From Blakeslea trispora (taxonomy: Eukaryota; Mucoromycota; Mucoromycetes; Mucorales; Choanephoraceae): DNA of 64,000 nt. The notes under the pieces were generated by a model, which had not been told where the DNA came from, did no database searches, and saw only the letters and a program-made list of their open reading frames with translations. The stretch spans positions 1-64,000 of the forward strand of contig JAIWNE010000067.1 in the NCBI GenBank assembly GCA_025331445.1, written 5' to 3'. The stretch's first letter is position 1; every line of letters starts with the position of its first letter. The position numbers were made by a program, and so were the translations under genes. This document shows, one piece after another, positions 48,005 to 59,543 of the stretch.

Positions 48005-49130
48005 TACATTTTTAAAAAGATGAGCCAAGAAAATCATAATTCTGTTAACACTACTGCACCCGTTGCTTTGACTTCTGAAAACCGTGAGTAGTACCTTGAT
48101 GATTTCCATTTGTCTGAATTTGCTCCTCACAATTTCTTATAGCATCTCAAGTACCAGTAGCTCAACGTGCTACCAAGAGAGGTCCATACAAAAAATGACA
48201 GAAGAAATCTGGAAGTTGTTCATTTCTCATTATGTAGCAAGTGGAAAGAACGTCTCTGAAGCAGCTAAGGCCATTGGCTTCTCAACTTCTACCATGAGCG
48301 ACTATGTCAAGCGTTGCGAAGAAACTGATGATTGGGGGATGCCAACTTTAAAGTTTCGAGGAAGAACTGCACCTCCAACCATCAAAGAAAGACACAGCAT
48401 CTTCATCGAAAGCCTTTTGGAAGACCGAGCAGAGATCACTCTTCGGGACATAAGTCTTCAACTTAAGGATGCATTTCCAGAGGATTTTGCCAGGCCACTT
48501 AGCACCTCAGCAATTTCCAGATTCGCGATTCATAATCTCAACTTCACTTTGAAAAAGGCCCAAATATACCCTGTTAGAAGAGACTCCCAGGAGATCCGAG
48601 ACAAGCGACGTGAATACTGTACAGAGATCAACGAACAACAACAAGTATGGTATTTGCAGAATTGCATTTTTGTCGATGAAACTGGGTTCAACTTGCATAT
48701 CAACCGTACCCAAGCTAGAACAAAGCGTGGTACTCCTGCAAGAATAAAGGTGGACACTTCTTCGAAAGGACGAAACCTCACTGTCTTTGCCGCAATGAGC
48801 CACGCTGGTTTAGAGATCTCAGCTTGCCATTGTAATCGAGGTACAACCAGGTCAGAGCAGTTCGAGGATTTCATCAACGTCTTGATCAGGCACATGAATC
48901 AACGAGGTTTAAGTGGGTATTATGTAATCTTTGACAATGCTCCTATTCATAGCACAATCGCTATGAATAAGCTAACTGAGGCAGGATACCATCCTCTAAA
49001 GCTACCACCATGGTCTCCTTTCTTGAATCCTATTGAAGAACTCTTCTCCAAGCTGAAGCACAATGTCAAGAAGCACCAATTGCGGCATCATGATGAGCTG
49101 CTTCAGAGGATTAGAGAATCCGCTTCTCTA

Positions 49131-50698
49131 GCACAACGGGAAATTTTGGCTGGGATTTTAATTTTTTGAAATGGGGAAAACTTAAGAAAATTTAAGAAAA
49201 ACTTCTTAAGTTTACCCACACTTTTTTCATTCGTGTAGAAAACTTAAGAACTTTTTCCCTAAAAATTAAGAAAACTTAAGAAAAACTAAGAAATCTTCAT
49301 TTGCCTTCCTTCTCTTTCCTTCGCTCTACAACACTCTACAATACTCTGCAATACTCCACAACACTCTACAACACTCCTCATCACTCTCCATCATACAATA
49401 AAATAGGTCAAACTGAGGCTTGTTTTATTTGTTTTTCTTTTTTTAGGCCAATCAAAATGCATTATATTTAATTGATTACATTTGTTTAGGGTTGTTTATT
49501 GCATTGCAATACATTATAGAATAGGCAGCATCGTTTATTTAAATAGAATATATATTCAAGCTTAAAGCAAAAGACTACAATAGGCAGTACTTAACTTTGT
49601 TATCATCATCTTGTCTTGAAATAACCTATAATAACTTCATCGTGCGATACTAAAGCTTGGAAAATAGAACCTCACCTCTTGACAATATAACTACCGTACC
49701 TTATCTTCTGAATGTTCTTATTCTTTTGCCAGCATTAGGCTTCTAGTAATAATACATTAGTTATCAATCTAGTATGTGTGTGTATGTTGTTGCTGCATAA
49801 TCCATTTCCTACCTTTTTGTTGAAGAGCATCCTCTCTTTCTTTAGATAGGAATTGTCAATAGTTCTATCTACTACATATAGAAGAAGTCAAGTTAGTACA
49901 ATCAATAATTCAAAAAATAAGAAATAAGATATACCTTCAGCATGGTATTGCATATGGCTCTCAACAAAAGGGTGCTCTATGCTTGGATCCAATGCGAGAA
50001 GTGACAAATTTGAATATACATCCCTGCGAGTAGAGCATTAGTAATTTGAAATAGTAAAAGTAAAACGCCTATAACTTACATTCCATAACAAGCCATATCA
50101 ATATGTTCTTCATGTTCTTTGTCAAATTTACACAAGGGCAAGACAAGGTACTGCTCTCCCAAGGGGCTCAAGTTGTCCAAGAGTAGACTGTTGAGTGCGA
50201 CATCAGACGTCGCGTTATTTTCAGTAAGCAAAGCAAAAGTGGACACGTTGTTTACTAGATTTCAAACTACTATTTTTCAATAAAGTCATCTCTTCCCTTA
50301 AGGAACTGCCATCTTGTTCTAACTTGTTGACTGTGTTAGCAAGTTCATCCAGATTTCAAGAAACACCTTGAGACTCAATCACAAGGACTCTTTGGAGCAT
50401 GAGTTGCTGTTTAAAGTATTATTGATAAAAGGGTTATTCGTGTAAAAGCGTGTGAATTGCGTAGGGACTTGGTGAAAAATAATTAAAACGAGAAAAAAAA
50501 AGACAACTAGATATTTAATATGATTGGCTGGAATTTAGAATTACAGCTACAGACACGACAATCAAAGTCACAAAAAATTTTGGAAAATATATTTTGAGGA
50601 AAACTTAAGAAAACTTAAGAACATGAAGAAAATTTAAGAAAACCTCTGACTTTTTTAAGAAAATTTAAGAAATCGGAGAAAAATTTCCCGTAGTGTAT
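49131..50698 (-). mobile_element. 1.57-kb TIR element inserted in the Tc1 transposase, carrying a spliced gene
   Basis: Ends read GCACAACGGGAAATTTT and, inverted, TACACTACGGGAAATTTTTC. A CTA (or TCTA) target duplication is visible: TCTCTA before, CTAATTACA after. Both subterminal regions hold many copies of AACTTAAGAAAA-like repeats in opposed orientation. The CACTA-like end and 3-bp duplication suggest the EnSpm/CACTA group, but this is not certain because the left end has CACAA. A CTCTACAACA minisatellite-like stretch lies at 49322-49392. No transposase is present, so it is non-autonomous. Confidence 0.75.
49701..50403 (-). CDS. Intron-containing gene or gene fragment inside the 1.57-kb element
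   Basis: Reading down the minus strand, an open segment ends at 50080 (SLLLDNLSPLGEQYLVLPLC, then DKEHEEHIDMACYG). It splices through GT-AG introns to 50023-49935, 49871-49813 and 49742-49701 (TAA), keeping phase throughout (DVYSNLSLLALDPSIEHPFV; VDRTIDNSYLKKERM; KPNAGKRIRTFRR). The upstream part (ATG near 50403, MLQRVLVIESQ) has a TGA and a frame change, so the 5' end is broken or misread. The family is unknown. Host-like exon structure in a transposon suggests capture, or an accessory gene of the element. Confidence 0.5.
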
Positions 50699-50891
50699 CT
50701 AATTACATCTGATGACTGTAAAGGATGGATTAGACATTCCCTTACTTTTTTTGCCAGATGTATCCGTGAAGAAGAAATGCTGTAAATAAATTTGATTATA
50801 AAAAAGAAGTTGCTTTTGTTGCATTTGACTACTGTCTTGATTTTATTTATTGAAAGACTATAATATCACCTAGGATGTAAATATTTTACGT

Positions 50892-51036
50892 TAAGTTAGC
50901 GGTTTTTTCTCCGCCAAAAAAAAAATAAAATATCTTGCTAACTAAGCTTGAGCGGCCTCCCCCACTCCCCGAGTGGACGTAGCATTATCCTTTGAAAAAC
51001 GAAGATCACTGTCTTATTCTAATCATTAAAATAAAC
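50892..51036. other. Short spacer between Tc1 nest and piggyBac copy 2
   Basis: About 145 bp, including GTTAGCGG/CCGC and GCTAAC motifs, a C-rich run and GAGTGGACGT, which faintly recalls the piggyBac end. No clear feature. Confidence 0.4.
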
Positions 51037-52551
51037 AGTAAATTCTCTTCTTGACCTGCATTATGGAAAACAGGCCTTCATCCAGTAGTCTTCTTGTCAT
51101 AGCTGGTGAACCAAAGAGAGAATCACCAACTATGGTTCTACCTGAATAGAACCAAGGCTCGGTAAGTCGCAAGGCCGTCGCTATTGTCTTCAGAGTACCT
51201 TGTGACTCGAATCGTCTGACAGTCTTGTCGCCAACGGGATCCAATCTTAGAATACAGAAAGTTTCGCAATCGACCAAGGTTTTGTACTCTTGACCGATTT
51301 GAGTGGGGCTTTCTTGGGATCTTCACCACGTTAGGCATGCCTTTACCGAGCCACTGGTTCATGCTTTCATCTACGCACAAGTATTTTCCTGGCACCATTG
51401 CTTGGACTAAATTGTCGTTGTATGCAGCGATGGATCGACGAAGCTGATACAACGAATCCTCTTTTTGGCTATAACAATCATATCAAGTACTTTTGCAATT
51501 AAACAAATCATTTGACTTACTTTGCAATGTTAGAAATCTCCAACGTAAACATAGAGGTCAAACTTCTGAATCTCTCAATGGTCATGAAATCAGCAAAGGT
51601 AAAGTTGAAACCAAAAGGACTTTGACTCTTTCCCCAAAACAATTCCAAATCAGCATTTGAGAACATTGTCATAATAAGACACATGGTGACCCAAAGCAAG
51701 AATTCGTTCCAGTTTAGCTCCGCCCAACCTGGATAAGCACTTCTTGCATTGATGTTAATCTTGTCGATCACATCAAGAAAGTGCTCTTCGGGCAAGAAGG
51801 GCAAAAAGTAATAAGCGGGCGAAGCGATTCGCCTGTTCTCCATGTTCATCTTGCTCTTTCCGACGAACGAAGCTCCACTTGTTGCTCTTGCGTCAAAGAC
51901 AACTTCCTGGTCGACCCATTCACTGTCGACGTTGACAGTTTCGTTAGAAGAAACTTCTTCTTCGCTTAATGATGATGAGCTGCTTTCTGAAGAAGCCTCA
52001 TCATTTAAGGCTGCAGCATCGGTGGTCACAGCAGCAACCTGAGCTTCAACAGGTGCCTTTTCAACAAACCTGGTGGAGATACATGCTGCACTCAACTGAA
52101 TTTGGCGGCCATTGAGTGCATTAAGCTCAATGCCGTAGAAAACCTTGTCGCCTTCTTCAACACGCTTACAAACTGTTCCAAAAAAAGACGAGAACTTGGT
52201 TGTCTGAAATCGTGAGTTGCTTCCAACAATCTGGTAACTTCAGTTCCTACCAAGTAGCGACCATTGATGGATACTCTTTGGATTAATATGAGGTTTTGAT
52301 TGCGAGACATTGCGGGTTTTTAATCAAATTTAATGAAAATAGAAAATGAAATTGAAAGAATAGACGAAAACTTTTCTTAGAAAAAGGTCATCCAAAATCA
52401 ATTCTGACATCATCCTACGATTTTTCATATCTGAAAGTGATATATGTCAACTTATTAGGTTCTTTATGCAACATTTTATTATGTAAAAAATGCGGGTGAA
52501 AATGAAGCCGAACGTGGTTTGAAAGCCGTTTTCGGCTTCATTGTCCACTCA
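51037..52551 (-). mobile_element. piggyBac-like element, copy 2, truncated
   Basis: Close match to 43238-44700 of copy 1, beginning abruptly near 51037 inside the catalytic core. The right end carries a different, short terminus: the hairpin AAGCCGAACGTGG / AAGCCGTTTTCGG, ending TGTCCACTCA before TTAA at 52552-52555. The 220-bp terminal repeat of copy 1 is absent here. The C-terminal half of the transposase and the left end are missing. Confidence 0.85.
51041..52310 (-). pseudogene. piggyBac-like transposase, truncated copy 2
   Basis: Starts MSRNQNLILIQ at 52310 and is nearly identical to copy 1, including the same one-base break near 52240 and the same intron near 51530-51468. It has an extra base near 51300, which shifts the frame between PRKPHS and VDCETFCIL. 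It ends in the core after GDSLFGSPAMTRRLL. It cannot produce a full transposase. Confidence 0.85.
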
Positions 52552-52629
52552 TTAATAAATAATTTACAAAGAAAAAAAAAAGAGGGAAAAAGTAAGATAA
52601 AGAAAAGAGGAAAAGGAAAAGCTTGCTTT

Positions 52630-54915
<2,286 letters not shown>

Positions 54916-55333
54916 AGTCGTCCAGATTTTTGATATTCAACGATGCCCTTGAGATAGGTGTCATAATAGCAGTAAAGTCAGTATTCATGACAAGCACAAT
55001 GTAAGACAGAAAGAAAAAGAGACAGAATACTCTTTCTTCTTTTTATGCTTTGAGCAATTGAGTTTATATACCTTACACTGACAGCATTTATCAGATCAAT
55101 GCAAGTTGATTGCTTTATTGATAAAAACAACAAGAATATTCTCACAAGATAAACAAGGTAAAAAGAACTTGTACGAGGCGAATAGCACACCTTATTGAGA
55201 TAAAATGACGCTTTGTGCCCCTCTAAAAGATATGTTCTTCGCATGAAAGAAAAATGAAATTCGAACTGTCTCTATTTAAAGTCAAAGCATCATAACAAAA
55301 TCTTCCACATATCAACTAAACAGTAAAGTAGTA
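54916..55333. other. Spacer upstream of the poly-threonine gene
   Basis: About 420 bp, AT-rich. A minus-strand open frame of 88 codons (55244-54978) looks composition-driven and resembles nothing known. It is probably the promoter region. Confidence 0.4.
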
Positions 55334-55836
55334 GAGATATATTCAAAAAGTTTCACCCTGAAATTTATCTGTGATTGACAACTATTCTGCAGGAAATAGA
55401 CATGAATGAACCAGGATGTCATAGTATGCGTGGGAAGAAAAAGAGCTTTCTAATCATGAGATCCTGGTTCATTCAAGTCTATTTTTTGTAGAATGTGTTG
55501 TAAAGGGTCTTTTATACCTATCTGAACTTCCGAATTCTCTGTCTTTTAAAACTTCCTTGACTATAGCTAACGCTTTATAGCCCTTTAGGATTATTACAAG
55601 TTCAAAAGTATGGGATGTGAAAGAGATCGATGTTTTTTTTATTGGTAAATACAATGACTTCACTCTATCCTCACAACTTGCTTATTTTTCTCAGAGTTGA
55701 GTTTTTCTTCAACAAAAGTGTATTTATCAGTACCTCCTAAAGGCAATCCAGAAACACAAGTAGCTAAACTATCTCCGACAACAAATGGCTATTAATTGCA
55801 GTCAAATTTCGGGGTGAAACTTTTTGAATATGTCTC
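55334..55836. mobile_element. TA-flanked fold-back element, copy A
   Basis: 503 bp between TA at 55332-55333 and 55837-55838. Ends GAGATATATTCAAAAAGTTT and, inverted, GAGACATATTCAAAAAGTTT, continuing CACCCTG or CACCCCG. The left third (55375-55500) is a large hairpin whose arms contain ATAGACATGAATGAACCAGG and its inverse. No coding capacity was seen. It is related to copy B at 63.5 kb, with about 290 bp of extra sequence on its right side. Confidence 0.8.
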
Positions 55837-56858
55837 TATATGATTTCCAATTGAGGACATATGCCATTACAAGCTATTCAGTGTAGCATGACAAGTGCTC
55901 CAACTTCCAATCTGAGCTCATGAGGGTGTTTAGGCAAGCGTGAACCCTTCTTTTTTTTGGCAGTTTTAAGATTGGGGGTACCACAACAATAAAAATAAAA
56001 AAGGATTGGACAAGGTACGGCGGATAAAACTTTAACAAATAAACGAGCATTTTACAATCTAAACCTCCATTGCGGTAATAAAGTTAGCACCTCCGCTGCG
56101 CTTCGGTTAATTTTCTTGACCTTCATTATGGTTCAGAACGCTTCGCTTTGCAACATGCTCGTGCTGCCGCAGGCCAACTAACCCGATGAGAAGATCAATG
56201 TGGGGGCCCCACCCATATTTTTTTTGAACCTTCGCTATGGTATAAAATAGCCCCTTCGCTGCGCTTCGTGTATTTTAAACCGTCGCTTCAGTGAAAAAAA
56301 AAACATGTGTCCCGGGGCAGTGAAAAAGACTTGAGCTTATCCTAATAATTGGTTCATAGCTAAATCAAATGGGATCAAATATGAGTGAGTCTTTCTAAAG
56401 CAACAATTAATGCTCGCTATCAAAAATAAAAATTTATGCAAATTTAATACTCAAATTATTTGAGGGAGTAGCATGTTTAATCGAATGATATGGACTGCCC
56501 GGAATTTGAAAAGTGTAGGAACCACTTTGGCTATTAGCAAAGTATGGATCAAGGTTTACAACAACTGAAGTGAAGCTCAAATATTAATCGTGTGTTCTAA
56601 TACAATTTGAAACTCTTTGAAAAGGTTAGCGCTCGTTTGAGAAGATCTGCAACTTCTAATGGTGCTACTTGCAAAGGACTTCAAATTGACTTATCCTTAG
56701 AATAGCACAATTGAAACACAGGATGAATTCTACCACTGCCAGAAACTCTTTCACTGATTCTCATCAAAGCAGCACAATGATAGCAAATGTAGTGAACTAC
56801 ATAACTATAGACATCTATATTCTTAAATCAGCCAATCAAATCCTTCTATTTCAATATA
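55837..56858. other. Spacer with GC-richer repeat-like stretch
   Basis: About 1 kb. 56060-56290 contains recurring CTTCGCTGCGCTTCG-like words and short inverted words, unlike the AT-rich surroundings. It also contains a GGGGGCCCC palindrome near 56200. The rest (56340-56850) is plain AT-rich sequence. No gene recognised. Confidence 0.45.
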
Positions 56859-57524
56859 GAGATATATGTCGAAAGTTTCACCCCGAAAATTGGTCTTCTT
56901 TCAAGTATTGTGACTACTTCACAGGGAATGGTCGTACATAGATGATATGCATATGGTTGGAAAGCTCTTTTAATACTCTTTCATCTTTGCTATAACATAA
57001 TTCTCTAAAAATGTACGCTAAAGAAGATATTCTTGACACTAAAAAATTTACAACTGAAACTTTTACCCTTTTGAGTCGAATGGTCGATGTCATCGTCAAT
57101 AAGAGCCTCGATGATCGCAACATCGGGAAGCTTGAGCCCTACCAAGCTCTAATTGAGCTCCTTGGCATCACCGACTATGCTGCTCAGAAAGCGATTAATA
57201 TACATTGTGAGCGTTCGGAACCTTCCGAAAAAAAACATATGGGTCGTCCTCCTCATCAATTGCAGCCGGAATATATTTTTGCCGTTAAGAAATAGCTGCA
57301 AAAACACTTCTTTCTGAGTTTTAAAGTGGCCTTTTTTTTATCCAAATTGATGAAATCCACTTTTTAAGCTTTCTCAAGTTATAGCGATCAGAGAGAAGCA
57401 AGACCTAACCCAAAAAAATTCGCAACTTTTTTCTGATCGAATGGTACTACTCTTGCAAAAATCTGATGATTATAGCGAGAGTAAGTCGAAAACGGAGCGG
57501 GATGAAACTTTCGACATATATCTC
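56859..57524. mobile_element. TA-flanked TIR element with a small ORF (element C)
   Basis: 666 bp between TA at 56857-56858 and 57525-57526. Ends GAGATATATGTCGAAAGTTT and the exact inverse at 57524, followed by CACCCCG / CATCCCG. The ends resemble those of copies A and B (GAGATATATTCAAAAAGTTT), so these may be one family with diverged subgroups. It encloses a 94-codon open frame. Too short for a transposase; presumably mobilised by a Tc1/mariner enzyme. Confidence 0.75.
57011..57295 (+). CDS. 94-residue ORF inside element C
   Basis: ATG at 57011 to TAG at 57295, MYAKEDILDTKKFTTETFT... . It is helical and charged in composition, near its end KKHMGRPPHQLQPEY, with a GRP core like an AT-hook. 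It has no catalytic motif. It may be the N-terminal piece of a lost transposase or an accessory protein. It occupies nearly half of the element. No homologue is known to me. Confidence 0.4.
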   Translation: MYAKEDILDTKKFTTETFTLLSRMVDVIVNKSLDDRNIGKLEPYQALIELLGITDYAAQKAINIHCERSEPSEKKHMGRPPHQLQPEYIFAVKK

Positions 57525-58204
57525 TAACAATAATTATTCTTTATGCTTCCAATTTCGAGTCTGACATCGAAAGGCTATCCAAGTTAGTATTCTCGCCACA
57601 CCTTAGATGCGTACTTTGAACTATCATAGATTCTGGATATCGACATCGAAGGAATCATGTTAATATACGATCAACAATAATCTAGATATTATAAATCATC
57701 CTAGCTTTCGAAAAGTATAAATAGAGAGATAATTTAGAAGTGGGATTAGATCAGATTCACTTTACTTTTGTATTGGAATAAACCCCTTTAAATCTACTTG
57801 TGCTTTTTTATTATTATTTTTTTTTAGCTGTCAAACAGTACAGCAAACACATCTCATTTACCCACAATCAAACCTCATAGAAGGTTCATTACTCAATTAC
57901 CTTGCGATGTTTCTAGTATACTGAGTGTTGAGAGGATCATACTGGCTTCACGTGAGGGGGAGGGACGACCCTCCCCCATAACCCCTCCCAGCTAATTTAT
58001 AGCTCATAATTTGTTGCTGTTTGAAGCTCATTATTTATGCATGATTGAATTTTGTTTTCAAGTGACTGTTTTTTACGATTCAATTTTAAGCGGGCGGTGA
58101 CTGTTTTTTACAACTCGAATTTAAGCTGGTGGTGACTGTTTTTTAGCCCCTTTAACTTTTTAATATATTAACTGATATATTAACTGCTAATACATCCCTA
58201 TATA
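57525..58204. other. Spacer with hairpin and short direct repeats
   Basis: About 680 bp. 57956-57977 is a perfect GC hairpin (GGGGGAGGG, ACGA, CCCTCCCCC). 58061-58145 has three direct copies of GTGACTGTTTTTTA at about 35-bp spacing. No gene seen. Confidence 0.5.
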
Positions 58205-59543
58205 CAGCCACACCCAAAAGTGTTTAGGCTTTTTTTTTCCATAAATTTAAGGGTGAAACATTACTCTATCATTAAAAGTAGTTTGCATGAGTTGTGTATG
58301 TTGCAGAGACCTTAAACTTTGTAAAACAAAAGATAAAGATGTTTATTTTATTAAAATAAAAAAATTGGGCGATTTAATATTTAGTATACCCAACTTTAGC
58401 ATCGATTACAGATCGACATCTAGCTGTCATGCTTTCGACTAAAGTAACTGCAAAGTCAAGCCCGATTTGCTCCCATTCAAGTTGGATGAGCGCCTTCAAC
58501 TGATCCACATTGGAAATGGTATGCCTCTAGAATGCAAGACGCTTCTCCATCTCCCACCACACATGCTCGATAGGGTTCAAATCAGGGCTTTGAGCTGGCC
58601 AGTAATCAAAGCCGCTGACCTGATGACCCTCCTTCCATCAACGAGCATAGGCACCTGTGTGGCAGGTAGCACCGTCTTCTTGCAAAATATAGTCCCTCTG
58701 ATGTTTATCATACAATTCTTTGAACCAAGGGTGGAATTGCTTAGCCAAAGTATCGATGTAAACACCTTGATTCATCTTACCTTCAACTATCACAAGGGGA
58801 CCAAAACCCTCCGCACAAAAGCAAGCCCAAATCATCAGTGATCCTTTGCCACATTTAGTTGTTTCGAGTATGTTTCTCTGGTCATATCTTACACCTTTCT
58901 TTCGAATAACTCAAGCAGCGCAATCATTGTTCTCGACCCGTAAACGTGCCTCATCGGACCATACTGCTCCTTTCCATTGGTCAATGTCCCAATTGACATG
59001 GTGAAGAGCCCAATTCAACCTGGATTCTCTATGACGGTCAGTAAGAGTTGGCTTATGAGCTGCCCAGTATGAATTGAATCCCTTCTGAGCCAGATAGCTG
59101 ATGATGGTCTTTTTGTTGACGGTCAAACCAAACGTGGCAGCATAGGCTTGAACCTGAGAAAAAGTAGCAAATGGTTCCTTCTGCACATATCGAACAAGCA
59201 ATTTGATATCGGCTTCTGATCCCTTGGGCTTTCTACCTGGACTCTTGCGTTTCTCAAAAGACTCATCTTTCTCAATTCTAACTACTATACTTCGTGCAGA
59301 CTTCTTGTTTACACCTGTTAGTGCTTCAATGTCCTTATACTTCATTCCAGACTTTCGAAGAATATAAGAACCTTCCCAAACAAAACCATTGTGAAAGACG
59401 TTTTTGCAAGACTCAGAGCTTTCGTTCGATGTATAGTTCATGTTGTTTTATTTGAAAAAGTTTTGGAAAAAAAAGAAAGACTAACGTTCTTCAGGAATTT
59501 AATGCCTATTAAATTTAGGACTAAGCACTTTTGGGTGTGACTG
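58205..59543 (-). mobile_element. Tc1-like element 2, full length but dead
   Basis: 1339 bp between TA at 58203-58204 and 59544-59545. Ends CAGCCACACCCAAAAGTG and, inverted, CAGTCACACCCAAAAGTG. Contains one transposase frame on the minus strand. Confidence 0.9.
58374..59441 (-). pseudogene. Tc1-like transposase with three in-frame stops
   Basis: One uninterrupted register of 356 codons from MNYTSNESSESCKN at 59441 to TAA at 58376-58374. HTH region at residues 25-130 (GMKYKDIEALTGVNKKSARS). DDE motifs are AVWSDEARLRVENND, ILQEDGATCHTG and SPDLNPIEHVWW, as in Tc1. Stops interrupt it at 58913-58911 (TGA), 58640-58638 (TGA) and 58529-58527 (TAG). There are no frameshifts. The neighbouring codons suggest CGA, CGA and CAG as the original codons. 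Confidence 0.9.

Larger units (their letters stand above)
48020..50785 (+). pseudogene. Tc1-like transposase, split by insertion and one-base shift
   Basis: Exon 48020-48083, a 59-bp intron, then exon from 48143. The frame reads RGPYKK and hits TGA after a run of six A (48190-48195); one more A would continue it as MTEEIWKLFISHYV. From there a paired-HTH and DDE core is open to 49130: VDETGFNLH, VIFDNAPIH and PWSPFLNPIEELF, with 33 residues between the second Asp and Glu by my count. At 49130 the gene is cut by the 1.57-kb insertion. The remaining C-terminus (ITSDDCKGWIRHSLTFF...) resumes at 50702 and stops at 50785. This order makes the interruption certain. Confidence 0.88.
44956..50891 (+). 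mobile_element. Tc1/mariner-like element interrupted by two other elements
   Basis: Inverted ends ACGTAAAATATTTACATCC at 44956 and 50891, flanked by TA (44954-44955 and 50892-50893). The span is 5936 bp. After removing the nested element at 45095-48004 (plus one TA) and the insertion at 49131-50698 (plus 3-bp duplication), about 1.45 kb remains, a usual Tc1 size. Removing the whole element restores TTAA next to the right end of piggyBac copy 1. Its transposase is on the plus strand. Confidence 0.85.

Noticed and set aside
48507..48895. Minus-strand ORFs of about 100-120 codons
   Set aside because: Shadows of the Tc1-like transposase on the plus strand.
44957..50890. A 5.9-kb TTAA-flanked piggyBac-type element
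   Set aside because: The TTAA at both ends is part of the Tc1 inverted end or the older piggyBac site; TA duplication and a Tc1 transposase split around the insertions explain it better.
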